A stretch of DNA of 64,000 nucleotides from Pseudomonas sp. G.S.17 (GCF_038096165.1 NZ_CP151076.1:1860001-1924000), one strand, 5' to 3'; positions 55,610-63,955 are shown, counted from the stretch's first letter. Translations and numbers: made by a program. The notes: generated by a model not told the origin, from the letters alone.

Positions 55610-55728
55610 CAACAACCGCAGCCAAGGAAGCGCTACGGGGTCAGGGATGATCGACCATTGCCAGGACGGCTACTGACAGGATGTTGGAATGGTCATGCAA
55701 AAAACCCGCTTCGGCGGGTTTTTTGTTG
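55610..55728 (+). ncRNA. rsmX: Probable Rsm regulatory RNA (RsmX type)
   Basis: A short transcript of about 115-119 nt is bounded by the promoter above and a strong terminator. It holds five GGA motifs, several exposed in small hairpins: GGTCA-GGGA-TGATC (55639-55652), GCC-AGGAC-GGC (55660-55670) and ACA-GGA-TGT (55676-55684); the last two sit inside a larger stem of GACCATT (55653-55659) with AATGGTC (55688-55694). Such RNAs titrate RsmA/RsmE (CsrA family) under GacS/GacA. The 5' end is inferred. It could instead be another GGA-rich RNA; the architecture argues for RsmX. Confidence 0.65.
55699..55724 (+). terminator. Intrinsic terminator of the RsmX-type RNA
   Basis: ACCCGC-TTCG-GCGGGT stem with a stable TTCG loop, preceded by six A and followed by six T. 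It could act in both directions. Confidence 0.9.
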
Positions 55729-55753
55729 TTCGGGATTTAGTCGCAAAGAATCA

Positions 55754-55860
55754 CTTGTGGGAGCGACCGGGGTGGCGATCCACCTTGCTCGCGAAGCTTC
55801 GTCACATTCGACATAGTCTGGTCTGAAGCTACGCCTTCGCAAGCAAGCTTGCTCCCACAA
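55754..55860. repeat. REP palindrome pair
   Basis: CTTGTGGGAGCGACCGGGGT at 55754 and its partner AAGCAAGCTTGCTCCCACAA ending at 55860 form a REP doublet between the RNA gene and the stop of the leftward TetR gene. Confidence 0.8.
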
Positions 55861-55864
55861 CTAG

Positions 55865-56470
55865 TCAGTCCGGCTCACAACCCTTGAGCACCAGCCGAAT
55901 GATGGTCTGCGCGGCGGCCTCATAATCCGCGTCGTCGAGCCTGGTCTTGCCGGTGACCGTGGAGATCTGCCAGTCGAAATCCGCGTAGGTCTGAGTCGCG
56001 GCCCAGATGGTGAACATCAGGTGATGGGGATCGATCCCGGCGATCTGCCCACTGTCGATCCAGGCCTGGATGCATTCGATGTTGTGCCGCGCCTGGCCGT
56101 TGAGCTGTTCGACCTGCTCCGGCGTCAGGTGCGGCGCGCCGTGCATGATCTCGCTGGCGAAGACTTTCGAGGCAAACGGCAGCTCGCGGGAAATGCGGAT
56201 CTTGGAGCGGATGTAGGCGCTGAGCACTTGCGCCGGTACACCCTCACGATTGAAGGGCGTCGAGGCACGCAGGATGGGCTCGATGATGCTTTCGAGCACC
56301 TCGCGATAGAGGTTTTCCTTGGACTTGAAGTAGTAATAGACGTTGGGTTTGGGCAGACCGGCCTTGGCGGCGATGTCGCTGGTCTTGGTGGCCGCAAATC
56401 CCCGGTCGGCGAACTCTTCACTGGCTGCACGCAGGATCAGCTCTTTATTGCGCTCGCGAATACTGCTCAT
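55865..56470 (-). CDS. TetR-family regulator with RutR-like C-terminal domain
   Basis: The 201-residue product has an N-terminal TetR helix-turn-helix (ASEEFADRGFAATKTSDIAA, GLPKPNVYYYFKSKENLY) and a C-terminal part with PHHLMFTIWAATQTYADFDWQI and QTIIRLVLKGCEPD, which resembles the ligand domain of RutR, the uracil/thymine-responsive regulator of pyrimidine and purine catabolism. The nucleobase-related genes ompK, a permease and puuD lie 4-8 kb to the right. The regulator is divergent from the DUF808 gene. The ligand is inferred only. Confidence 0.85.
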   Translation of the reverse strand: MSSIRERNKELILRAASEEFADRGFAATKTSDIAAKAGLPKPNVYYYFKSKENLYREVLESIIEPILRASTPFNREGVPAQVLSAYIRSKIRISRELPFASKVFASEIMHGAPHLTPEQVEQLNGQARHNIECIQAWIDSGQIAGIDPHHLMFTIWAATQTYADFDWQISTVTGKTRLDDADYEAAAQTIIRLVLKGCEPD

Positions 56471-56614
56471 AAACCAGAGGTTTCCTTGCCCGTTCAGCGG
56501 AGGCGCATGGTAGCACCGCCCTCACGCGAGCCTCAAGATCGCGGCATTTGCCGACACGGCTATGGTTCAATAGCGCCAGTTTGATTTTCATTGATTGTGT
56601 TAAGGATATTGCCT

Positions 56615-57523
56615 GTGGCTGCTGGAAGCTTGCTGACCCTTCTGGATGACATTGCAACGCTGCTTGACGATGTCTCGCTCGCTGCAAAAAAAACCGCCGG
56701 AGTGCTGGGCGACGATCTCGCGCTCAATGCGCAGCAAGTCACTGGCGTCAGCGCTGACCGTGAACTGCCGGTGGTTTGGGCCGTGGCCAAGGGGTCGCTG
56801 CTCAACAAGGCGATTCTGGTACCAGCCGCGTTGCTGATCAGTGCTTTCGCGCCGTGGGGGATCTTGCCGCTGCTGATGATCGGCGGTGCGTTCCTGTGCT
56901 TCGAGGGTTTTGAAAAGCTCGCGCACAAATGGCTGCACCCCGAAACCGAAGCAGAGCGCCAGCAACGCACGCAGGCCACTGCCGACCAGAATGTCGACAT
57001 GGTGGCTTTCGAGAAAGACCGCATCAAGGGCGCGATTCGCACTGACTTCATCCTGTCCGCTGAAATCATCGTGCTCGCCTTGGGCGTGGTTTCCACCCGG
57101 CCGTTCATGGACCAGGTTGGCGTGCTGGTGATCGTGGCGGTGCTGATCACCGTCGGCGTTTATGGTCTGGTAGCTGGCATCGTCAAGCTTGACGATCTGG
57201 GGCTGTATCTGAAGAAGGGCGCCAATTCAGCCTTGCAAGCAGTCGGCGGCGCATTGCTCTGGCTGGCACCGGTGCTGATGAAAGTGCTGTCCATCGTCGG
57301 TACAGCTGCCATGTTCATGGTCGGCGGCGGTATCCTCACCCACGGCCTGCCGTTCGCTCATCACTGGAGCGAAAACCTGACCCAGCGTGCTGCTGAGTCG
57401 GTGGGTGGTTTTTCAATGGTTGTCCCGACGGTCATCGACGCTGTCGCCGGGCTGGTAGCGGGCGCACTGTTGGTGTTGCTGGTGACGGTTGCCGGTAGAA
57501 TCTGGAAACGTATCAGGGCATGA
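56615..57523 (+). CDS. DUF808 family inner-membrane protein (YedI-like)
   Basis: The 302-residue product starts at the GTG at 56615 (AAGGA nine bases upstream), [20 protein letters not shown], the family N-terminus. Several membrane spans lie between residues 60 and 300; cytoplasmic loop around 110-140 is charged ([17 protein letters not shown]). DUF808/YedI proteins have no known function. The small gene at 57542 follows after 18 bases. Confidence 0.9.
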   Translation: MAAGSLLTLLDDIATLLDDVSLAAKKTAGVLGDDLALNAQQVTGVSADRELPVVWAVAKGSLLNKAILVPAALLISAFAPWGILPLLMIGGAFLCFEGFEKLAHKWLHPETEAERQQRTQATADQNVDMVAFEKDRIKGAIRTDFILSAEIIVLALGVVSTRPFMDQVGVLVIVAVLITVGVYGLVAGIVKLDDLGLYLKKGANSALQAVGGALLWLAPVLMKVLSIVGTAAMFMVGGGILTHGLPFAHHWSENLTQRAAESVGGFSMVVPTVIDAVAGLVAGALLVLLVTVAGRIWKRIRA

Positions 57524-57541
57524 ATGGCGAGGTTCGACTCA

Positions 57542-57757
57542 ATGAATAGCCCTTTGTTTTCCAGCGTGGTCGCCTATGCACAACAGTGCGAGCGCCAGCT
57601 GGTAGAGATTCTTCATCTGCGACCGAGTCTTGAGCGCAAACAGGTCACCAGCTGGGTCGACGAACAAAGCCATGCCCGCACCGACCGTGACCCGCTGGAG
57701 CTGCTGCGCTCGATCAATTCGAATATTCGGGCAGGTAAGCCGTTGCCGTGGGAGTAG
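57542..57757 (+). CDS. Small protein of unknown function
   Basis: The 71-residue product, MNSPLFSSVVAYAQQCERQL, is soluble and charged, ending AGKPLPWE. GAGG at 57530-57533 lies eight bases before the ATG at 57542; an ATG at 57524 inside the preceding gap would add six residues but has no ribosome site. Probably cotranscribed with the DUF808 gene. Confidence 0.65.
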   Translation: MNSPLFSSVVAYAQQCERQLVEILHLRPSLERKQVTSWVDEQSHARTDRDPLELLRSINSNIRAGKPLPWE

Positions 57758-57790
57758 CCACGGGATTCGTAATTTGCCCAGGCACCACCT

Positions 57791-58564
57791 TCAGCTATCC
57801 CCGAGAGAAGCCAGTTGCGGCTGGTTTTCTCTTGGCTTCTTCTGGCTGTTGTAGACCGTCGCCAGCACCACCAACGCGACCAGCACCGCCAACAACACCA
57901 GCGACGAGCCGACCGTGCCAAAATCCAGGCCGCCCTTGTCAAACGGCTTGGTCAGGAAGTCGCCCAATGTCGCACCGAAAGGCCGGGTCAGGACGAACGC
58001 CACCCAAAACAGCAGCACCGTCGAAATCCGGGTGAAGAACTTGAGCGCGACGACGACTGCAATGGCACCGCCGATCAACAACGCCCCACCGGCGAAACCC
58101 AGGCCTGAATCGTCTGCCAGGAAGTCGCCCAATGCGGTGCCCAGCGTGTTCGAGAACAGGATCGCGAACCAATAGAACAGCTCACCCTTGAGGGTGGTAA
58201 TACGGTCCACTGACAGGGATTTTTCACTGAAATGCCAGGCGGCGAATATCGCCAGCAGGATCGCGATCAATATGGCCGAGCCGGTGGCGTAGCCAAGGCC
58301 GAGCGTGCGATCCATGAAGTCCGACATGGTGGTGCCAGCCGTGCTGGTAGAAAGAATCACGATCCAGTAAAGCGCCGGGTGGTAACGCCGGGATGCCAGT
58401 TGCGTAAAAAGTGTGGCAACGAAGACGCTGATTAATATCAGCGAACTCATCGCATAGCCCACATCCAGGGTCATGGACAGCAAATCACTGGCTGTCTCGC
58501 CTAATGTGGTTGCACAGATTTTCATAATCCAGAACGCGAGCGTGATCTGCGGTAGTTTATTCAT
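57791..58564 (-). CDS. COG4705-type membrane protein with four internal repeats
   Basis: The 257-residue protein has about eight membrane spans in four repeated units. Each unit carries a related signature: TLGETASDLL (residue 20), AGTTMSDFMDRTLGLGYATG (near 75), LGTALGDFLADDSGLGFAGG (near 140) and FGATLGDFLTKPFDKGGLDF (near 205). The repeated TxxD/G-DF pattern inside spans suggests a four-fold ion or metal site. Bacterial COG4705 proteins are uncharacterised. It converges with the small gene at 57542. Confidence 0.8.
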   Translation of the reverse strand: MNKLPQITLAFWIMKICATTLGETASDLLSMTLDVGYAMSSLILISVFVATLFTQLASRRYHPALYWIVILSTSTAGTTMSDFMDRTLGLGYATGSAILIAILLAIFAAWHFSEKSLSVDRITTLKGELFYWFAILFSNTLGTALGDFLADDSGLGFAGGALLIGGAIAVVVALKFFTRISTVLLFWVAFVLTRPFGATLGDFLTKPFDKGGLDFGTVGSSLVLLAVLVALVVLATVYNSQKKPRENQPQLASLGDS

Positions 58565-58711
58565 GTTTGAAACTCAAAGGTGGGTCAGCGATGTCGTTGT
58601 TGTTCGGTCGATACGCGAGGGTCGGACATTGCGTCCGACCCTGAATGAATCATGCCAAGTCAAAAGTAAAAAATGAGTCAGCTGGGCATGAAAAATTTAT
58701 CCATGCGGCTA

Positions 58712-59548
58712 TTAGTTGTCTGCGACTAACTCGGCCTGCGCCGCTGGAACTGGCGGACCAGTGTTGTTACGCAGCGGTAATTCCAGGACGCGTCGGCCAT
58801 AAAATGCCAGCGCGGTAAAGAATGCCGAGAACCAGACCAGAATACCGGCCCAGAACGTGTGCGACATAAAGTGCCAGCCTTGTAGTACGCGGGTGGTCCC
58901 ATAAACCATGCCGAGCAATAGCGTCCAGTAAAGCAGCGCTTTGGCATGCCGCCAGCGATAACGACGAGCGACGAAGTACAAGGCGAGCATGGTAAAACCA
59001 CCGGAGGCATGGCCGCCGGGCCAGCAGCGACCTTTACCGGCTTCACGCAGCAGGCTGAAATTTTCGAACCACTCTTTCTTTTCCATGGTGCCGCCATACA
59101 GCGTTGTTTCGATAGGGCAGTAGATGCTGGTATGGCTTTTGAAGTAGTGGATAACACCGGTGGTTATCGCGAAGGAGAAGACCAGGAATAGAAAGTCACG
59201 ACGGTGCCGCGTGCAGAACCTCAACAGCCTTGCGACGTGTGTTCTCTCCAGAAAGGCAATCATCCGCACATGTTTTTCAGCGTTGAATCGGGGCCACAGA
59301 AAAGACAGCACAGCACCAATAATCGCAGCTTCACCGGTCCAGTTTGGAATGATCCGTGCCCAGCGGTGGGTAATGTCCTCGAACAGTTTGTTATGTTCCA
59401 GCCAGAACGTGTGGCTGTCGGCGTTATACAGAAGATTGCTGATTGCCACGTCCAGTTGCGTCAAGTCGAACACAACAAATATCGAAAGTGCCAGGAACAG
59501 CGGCAGGCCAATATTGATTAGATAAAACTGATGTTTTGGATTATTCAC
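58712..59548 (-). CDS. PAP2-family membrane phosphatase
   Basis: The 278-residue product starts at GTG 59548 (NNPKHQFYLINIG). It has six hydrophobic segments and the PAP2 motifs in reduced form: KSHTSIYCP, PGGHASGG (catalytic His region) and TTRVLQGWHFMSHT. Such enzymes dephosphorylate lipid phosphates such as undecaprenyl pyrophosphate, phosphatidylglycerophosphate or lipid A. Thirty-four bases separate it from the stop of the histidine-phosphatase gene, so the two form a unit. Confidence 0.85.
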   Translation of the reverse strand: MNNPKHQFYLINIGLPLFLALSIFVVFDLTQLDVAISNLLYNADSHTFWLEHNKLFEDITHRWARIIPNWTGEAAIIGAVLSFLWPRFNAEKHVRMIAFLERTHVARLLRFCTRHRRDFLFLVFSFAITTGVIHYFKSHTSIYCPIETTLYGGTMEKKEWFENFSLLREAGKGRCWPGGHASGGFTMLALYFVARRYRWRHAKALLYWTLLLGMVYGTTRVLQGWHFMSHTFWAGILVWFSAFFTALAFYGRRVLELPLRNNTGPPVPAAQAELVADN

Positions 59549-59582
59549 GCGGCATGTCCCGGCTCGAGAGTATTCATGATGG

Positions 59583-60278
59583 TTACGGGCGTTTGGCAAG
59601 TACGGACTTCCAGTCCGGCGCGTCGAGAAAACCCAGGACGTGCGCGGTATGGTCGTCGGGATCCACGGCGACGAACAGCGAGCTGCCGTAATCAAGCATT
59701 GAGCGCGACGACACTTGCAGAGAACGTTCCAGCTGGTCGATGCATTCGCTGTGAGTGACCAGGATCAGATTGCGATGATCGGCTTTGTGGCGCAGCACAT
59801 CCTCCAGCATGGTGCGCCGACAGTTGATCAGCCAGTCTTCACCCGCACTTGCCTGATTGAAGGCGAAGGTCGAGGTCTGCCGGGTTCGGGCCAGCGGACT
59901 GCTGAAGATATCGGCATTGGCCAGGCCCAGCGTGCGGAAGGAATTGCCCAGTTCAACGGCTGTGCTCCGACCCTTGCGGGTAATGCCGTCGGCCACATCA
60001 AGGCAGGGATTGGTGGAGTGATCACAGCGCTCGGCATGCCGAACCAGAACCACCAGTTCGCCTTTGGCCCAACGCGCATACACATCGGCATTGCGCATAT
60101 TGCGGCCCTGAGCCAGGTCCACCGGCGCCGCCGCGCGCAGGAACCACAGGCCGATCAATACCGCCAGGATGAAAAAAGACAGCATCACCACCAGCTTCTG
60201 ATACCGGGCCGGAACGCCGGCGCCCGGTTTATTGCTCGCTCGGCCATGAGCGACGATTCGGCTGAACAGTGATTCCAT
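59583..60278 (-). CDS. Membrane-anchored histidine phosphatase (Ais/PmrG-like)
   Basis: The 231-residue product has one N-terminal membrane span (about 28-48) and a histidine phosphatase domain with the phospho-acceptor motif VLVRHAERC (His near 80), FSSPLARTRQTS and the second His in LVTHSECIDQ. It resembles Ais/PmrG lipopolysaccharide core heptose phosphatases. With the PAP2 gene downstream it suggests a two-enzyme envelope phosphate-removal unit. Confidence 0.85.
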   Translation of the reverse strand: MESLFSRIVAHGRASNKPGAGVPARYQKLVVMLSFFILAVLIGLWFLRAAAPVDLAQGRNMRNADVYARWAKGELVVLVRHAERCDHSTNPCLDVADGITRKGRSTAVELGNSFRTLGLANADIFSSPLARTRQTSTFAFNQASAGEDWLINCRRTMLEDVLRHKADHRNLILVTHSECIDQLERSLQVSSRSMLDYGSSLFVAVDPDDHTAHVLGFLDAPDWKSVLAKRP

Positions 60279-60434
60279 GATGAGGCGCTATCTACCGTCT
60301 GGGTCGGTTAATCAAAATCGACAGCGTCGTAATTCACAGGTGTGCTGAAGACCGTAACGTTGCCGACTCTCAAGGATTGAGTGACTGCATGCTGCGGATC
60401 TTAGGGAGGCGGGAGTCAATGATGGGTCAAAGGG

Positions 60435-60455
60435 ATGTGAAAAAAAAATTCACAT
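60435..60455. promoter_or_regulatory. Perfect inverted repeat upstream of the phosphatase pair
   Basis: ATGTGAA (60435-60441), seven A, then TTCACAT (60449-60455): a 7-7-7 dyad about 160 bp before the histidine-phosphatase start. On the minus strand it contains TTTTTCAC, partly like ColR-type envelope-stress sites. A transcription-factor operator is likely; which one is not known. Confidence 0.45.
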
Positions 60456-60510
60456 GTCTCTGGAATCCGCAAACATGACGAGGGCGCTGATGGCCCTCGC
60501 CGGGGTTCGA

Positions 60511-61296
60511 TCAGAAGAACACTTTCACCAACAAGCTCGCCGTATTCTGATTGGTATCGAAGTACTTGGTGTCTTCGATGCCGTATTTGTCAGACCAATA
60601 GTCGTACTCGATACCGACATACAGCTGGCGATCCGGCAGGTTCAACGCTTTGCCCAGGTCGTATTTGATCTGCGGGTTGAAGTGCACGTTGGATTTGTAT
60701 TCGCCATTGTGATCGGACTTGTTATCCACGACCCAGTCCATGAAACCGTCGATCAGGATGTCTGATTTGCCCACTGGAATGGTGTAGGACCACACCGGAG
60801 TAACCTGCCAGGCGCCGTAACCCTGGCGATGGCCGTCGGTGTAGCGCTTGTAGAAGTTCAGCTGGAAGTAGTCGAAACCGGGGATCTTCAGGTCGAAGCC
60901 CGGACCGATCAGGTACGACTCGTTGTCGCCTTCGCCAAACTCATAAGTGGCGGCGAGCAATACGTCGGAGATTGGCCCGAACTCGAATTTCTGACCAAAG
61001 ATCTTGCCCATGGACAAGCGTGGGGAGATCTCGCCGTAATAAGTGTTATCGCCCGAATTGGCGTCGCCTTTGCCGTTATAAAAGATCTTGTCAATGAACA
61101 GGAAGTTGTCGCCGTATTTCCAGCCGTCAGCATGTTCGAAGGTGAAGGTCTGTTGATTTGACGGGTTGACTGCGAAGTCGCGACCGTTCAGATACGTCAG
61201 GCTGTTGCTCTGCCATTGTAGAAGGTCGCCGGCCATGGTCTGTCCGGCGGCCAACAAACTGCCGGCAAATACCAGGCTGGAAATAGTACGGTTCAT
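60511..61296 (-). CDS. ompK: Tsx-like outer-membrane nucleoside channel OmpK
   Basis: The 261-residue product has a signal peptide (to about residue 22, ending GQTMA) and an aromatic, beta-rich mature part ending in Phe (VKVFF), typical of outer-membrane barrels. DLLQWQSNSLTYLNG and FEHADGWKYGDNFLFID are Tsx/OmpK family landmarks. Tsx channels carry nucleosides and other substrates. The gene has its own sigma-54-type promoter and tandem dyads upstream, and lies next to a nucleobase permease remnant and puuD. Confidence 0.9.
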   Translation of the reverse strand: MNRTISSLVFAGSLLAAGQTMAGDLLQWQSNSLTYLNGRDFAVNPSNQQTFTFEHADGWKYGDNFLFIDKIFYNGKGDANSGDNTYYGEISPRLSMGKIFGQKFEFGPISDVLLAATYEFGEGDNESYLIGPGFDLKIPGFDYFQLNFYKRYTDGHRQGYGAWQVTPVWSYTIPVGKSDILIDGFMDWVVDNKSDHNGEYKSNVHFNPQIKYDLGKALNLPDRQLYVGIEYDYWSDKYGIEDTKYFDTNQNTASLLVKVFF

Positions 61297-61402
61297 GCGG
61301 TGCTCCCCTGTTGATAGGTATGTTTTTGGCGCTCTGTTTTGACGCCTTTTAGTGCCGGTTAAAACATGTCGGTTTGGTCAGCTTTGATGCGCCTTGGATA
61401 CA

Positions 61403-61420
61403 TAGCAAGAGCTAGGCCAA
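61403..61420 (-). promoter_or_regulatory. Sigma-54 promoter of ompK
   Basis: On the minus strand TTGGCCTAGCTCTTGCTATG has GG (plus 61417-61418) and GC (plus 61405-61406) separated by ten bases, with TTGCT at -12. The predicted start is about 97 nt before the ompK ATG. Sigma-54 control would fit nitrogen-source uptake. Confidence 0.6.
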
Positions 61421-61500
61421 TGCCATAAAAAAAGCGCAAAAGTGCAATCGAAAGCGCTCTGGGCTGTCGATTCAAGGCGTTTTTCCCGAAACTCATGCAG

Positions 61501-61537
61501 TTGACCGCTCGGTCAGCTAGCTGTCCGGTTGGTCAGG
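61501..61537. promoter_or_regulatory. Two dyads 20 bp apart upstream of ompK
   Basis: TGACCG-CT-CGGTCA (61502-61515) is a perfect dyad and TGTCC-GGTT-GGTCA (61522-61535) a close copy; centres are exactly 20 bp apart and lie 90-110 bp upstream of the -24 element, the usual place for enhancer-binding protein sites. A weaker third copy, TGTCGGTTTGGTCA, lies at 61367-61380 just downstream of the start. The first site also resembles the RutR operator TTGACCA-NN-TGGTCAA. The rest of the 376-bp gap shows nothing else recognisable. Confidence 0.5.
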
Positions 61538-61672
61538 ATCCAAAGATGTGCGGTTTTGGCGCGGCGGCGGAGAATACTGGCTCTCGCCATCAGGCTCAAG
61601 TGCGCTGCGACGGGGCACGGGTGACGATACTGGGGCACGTCTGCCCGCAGATCGTCCGCGCCGCGCGTTCGT

Positions 61673-62470
61673 TCAACGTGGATGTAGGGCGTCGCTCGAT
61701 GCTTGCCGATCCACACCACCGAGAATGTTGAACAGCAGGTTCAACAGCACCGCGCTGAGGGTCGCCATGGCGATGCCGCTGTGGGTGATCGGCCCCATCC
61801 ATTGCGGCAGATGAGCGAAGAATTCCGGACGCACCACCGGAATCAGGCCCATGCCGATCAGCACTGAAATATTCACCCAGAAGCCGCGCATGAAACGGTT
61901 GATGAGCAGGATGGTGAGCAGCACCAATGCCGCGACCAGCAGATAAATCGGATTGCCGAAACTGGGCGCCTTGCTGCCGCCGCCGGCCCAGTTCACTGCG
62001 ACGGGGAACAATGAAAGGCCAATCGAGGTGATTACCGTGCCGGTCACCAGCGGCGGGAAGAAACGCACGATCTTCGACATGAACGGCGCGATCAACAGGC
62101 CAAAGAAACCGGCCGCAATGGTCGCACCGAAAATGCCCGGCATGCCGATCCCCGGCGTTCCGGCCATCACCACCATGCTGCCGACTGCGGCGAAACTGGC
62201 GCCCATCATCACTGGCATGCGAATCCCCAACGGGCCGATGCCCAGGGATTGCACGACCGTGGCAATGCCAGCGACCAGCAGGTCGGCGTTGATCAGAAAG
62301 GCGATTTCTTCCCGGGACAAGCCGGCGGCCTGACCGATGATCAGCGGCACGGCGATGGCGCCGCCGTACATCAAGAGAACGTGTTGCAGGCCCACCAGGA
62401 ACAATTGCAGCAGTGGCAGGGGCTGTCTTGGCGGCGCGGCGGGGATGCGCGCGTGAGTGGACTCGGACAT
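61673..62470 (-). CDS. NCS2 uracil/xanthine permease with internal deletion
   Basis: NCS2 permeases import uracil, xanthine or urate and have about 450 residues. Here only 265 remain. Residues 1-205 are the normal N-terminal half (LFLVGLQHVLLMYGGAIAVP, GIRMPVMMGASFAA). At the sequence IGMGL near residue 209 the protein jumps to the normal C-terminal end (IPVVRPEFFAHLPQWMGPITHSG ... LLFNILGG). About 180 residues with the substrate and NCS2 signature motifs are missing, in frame. The product is almost surely inactive as a carrier. Confidence 0.8.
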   Translation of the reverse strand: MSESTHARIPAAPPRQPLPLLQLFLVGLQHVLLMYGGAIAVPLIIGQAAGLSREEIAFLINADLLVAGIATVVQSLGIGPLGIRMPVMMGASFAAVGSMVVMAGTPGIGMPGIFGATIAAGFFGLLIAPFMSKIVRFFPPLVTGTVITSIGLSLFPVAVNWAGGGSKAPSFGNPIYLLVAALVLLTILLINRFMRGFWVNISVLIGMGLIPVVRPEFFAHLPQWMGPITHSGIAMATLSAVLLNLLFNILGGVDRQASSDALHPR

Positions 62471-62560
62471 GCAACACCTCGGATTTTGTTTTTATTTTTA
62501 TGGGCAGCGGGGCTGACCGGTACAACGTTTGGATCACGACATCGGGTAAACCGTTGACGA

Positions 62561-62651
62561 CTGTAGGAGCGAATTTATTCGCGAAGAGGCCGGTACATGC
62601 ACCGACTGGCGTCAGGCATGACAGTGCATTCGCGAGCAAGCTCGCTCCCAC
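62561..62651. repeat. REP palindrome pair
   Basis: CTGTAGGAGCGAATTTATTC at 62561 and TTCGCGAGCAAGCTCGCTCC near 62650 form an imperfect REP doublet between puuD and the permease gene. Confidence 0.7.
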
Positions 62652-62665
62652 CGAGGGGCGTTACC

Positions 62666-63955
62666 TCAATTAGTCTGCGCCCCTTTATCAATCCATTGCC
62701 CCAGCAACTCACGTTCCTGTTGGGTCATCTGGGTGATGTTGCCCAGCGGCATGATTTGCGAAACCACGGCCTGGGCCTGGATACGCGGCGCCAGTTGCTG
62801 GATCTGCTGCGGCGTGTCGAACATGATTCCGGCCGGTGCGGTACTGAACAGCGGGCTGGTGGGCTTGGCCGAATGACACACCGCGCAGCGTTCCTGAATC
62901 ACGCTGTGCACCTTGTCGAAATCGACACCGGGGCTGGCCTTGGCAACCTCAACCGGCGCGGGCGCAGGTTCGGGCCGGGGTTCGTCATGGCGATAACCGC
63001 CAATGGCCGTACCCGGCAGCGGCTGATAGTCGATCTTCGCTGCTTCCGGTGCTCTTGGCATTTGCGCAGGACCGGTCACGTAGGCCAGACACAACATGCC
63101 GAGGGCTGCGACGGGCAACGTCCAGGCGTATTTATGGCTGTTGTGACGGGTGTTGAAGTAGTGCCGAACCAGCACCGCCAAAACCGCGATCCCGGCCAGG
63201 ATCAACCAGTTGTACTGGCTGCCGTAAGTGCTCGGGAAGTGGTTGCTGATCATGATGAACAGCACCGGCAAGGTGAAATAGTTGTTGTGCCGCGAACGCA
63301 ACAGGCCCTTGGCGGGCAGCGATGGGTCCGGCGTGCGGTTCTCGGCGATGGCCGCTACTAGCGCACGCTGGGCGGGCATGATGATGCGGAATACGTTGCC
63401 GACCATGATCGTGCCGATGATCGCGCCGACATGCAGATAAGCGCCGCGCCCGCTGAATACTTTGCTGAAACCGTAGGCCGCAGCGATCAACAGCACGAAC
63501 AGGATAAAGCCGAGCAGGGCAGGGCGTTTGCCCAACGCCGAGTCGCAGAGAAAGCTGTACACGAACCAGCCGACGAACAACGAACCGAGACCCAGTGCCA
63601 CGCCTTCAAGGCCGGACAGGCTGCTGCCCGGAGCCAGCAGATACAGGGTCGGATTGGCGTAAAACACTACGCACAGCAGCGCGACGCCGGACATCCAGGT
63701 GAAATACGCTTCCCATTTGAACCAGTGCAGGTTGTCGGGCATGGTCGGCGGGGCGAGCTTGTACTTTTCCAGGTGATAGATGCCGCCACCATGAATGGCC
63801 CACAAATCCCCGGACAGACCGTCACGCGGGTTGACCCGGTTGAGGTTGTTTTCCAGCCAGACGAAATAGAAGGACGCGCCGATCCAGGCGATCCCGACAA
63901 TCATGTGAATCCAGCGCACGCTTAGATTCAGCCATTCCATCAAATGTGCTTCCAC
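62666..63955 (-). CDS. puuD: Membrane urate oxidase PuuD with cytochrome c domain
   Basis: PuuD converts urate to 5-hydroxyisourate, passing electrons to the respiratory chain. The 429-residue product has an N-terminal membrane part with about eight spans (MEWLNLSVRWIHMIVGIAWIG start; GNVFRIIMPAQ) and a C-terminal c-type haem domain with the motif CAVCH (about residue 355), reached through an Ala/Pro linker. The cytochrome would be matured by the Ccm system of this window. Only 45 bp upstream are in the window, so its promoter is not assessable. Confidence 0.88.
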   Translation of the reverse strand: MEAHLMEWLNLSVRWIHMIVGIAWIGASFYFVWLENNLNRVNPRDGLSGDLWAIHGGGIYHLEKYKLAPPTMPDNLHWFKWEAYFTWMSGVALLCVVFYANPTLYLLAPGSSLSGLEGVALGLGSLFVGWFVYSFLCDSALGKRPALLGFILFVLLIAAAYGFSKVFSGRGAYLHVGAIIGTIMVGNVFRIIMPAQRALVAAIAENRTPDPSLPAKGLLRSRHNNYFTLPVLFIMISNHFPSTYGSQYNWLILAGIAVLAVLVRHYFNTRHNSHKYAWTLPVAALGMLCLAYVTGPAQMPRAPEAAKIDYQPLPGTAIGGYRHDEPRPEPAPAPVEVAKASPGVDFDKVHSVIQERCAVCHSAKPTSPLFSTAPAGIMFDTPQQIQQLAPRIQAQAVVSQIMPLGNITQMTQQERELLGQWIDKGAQTN

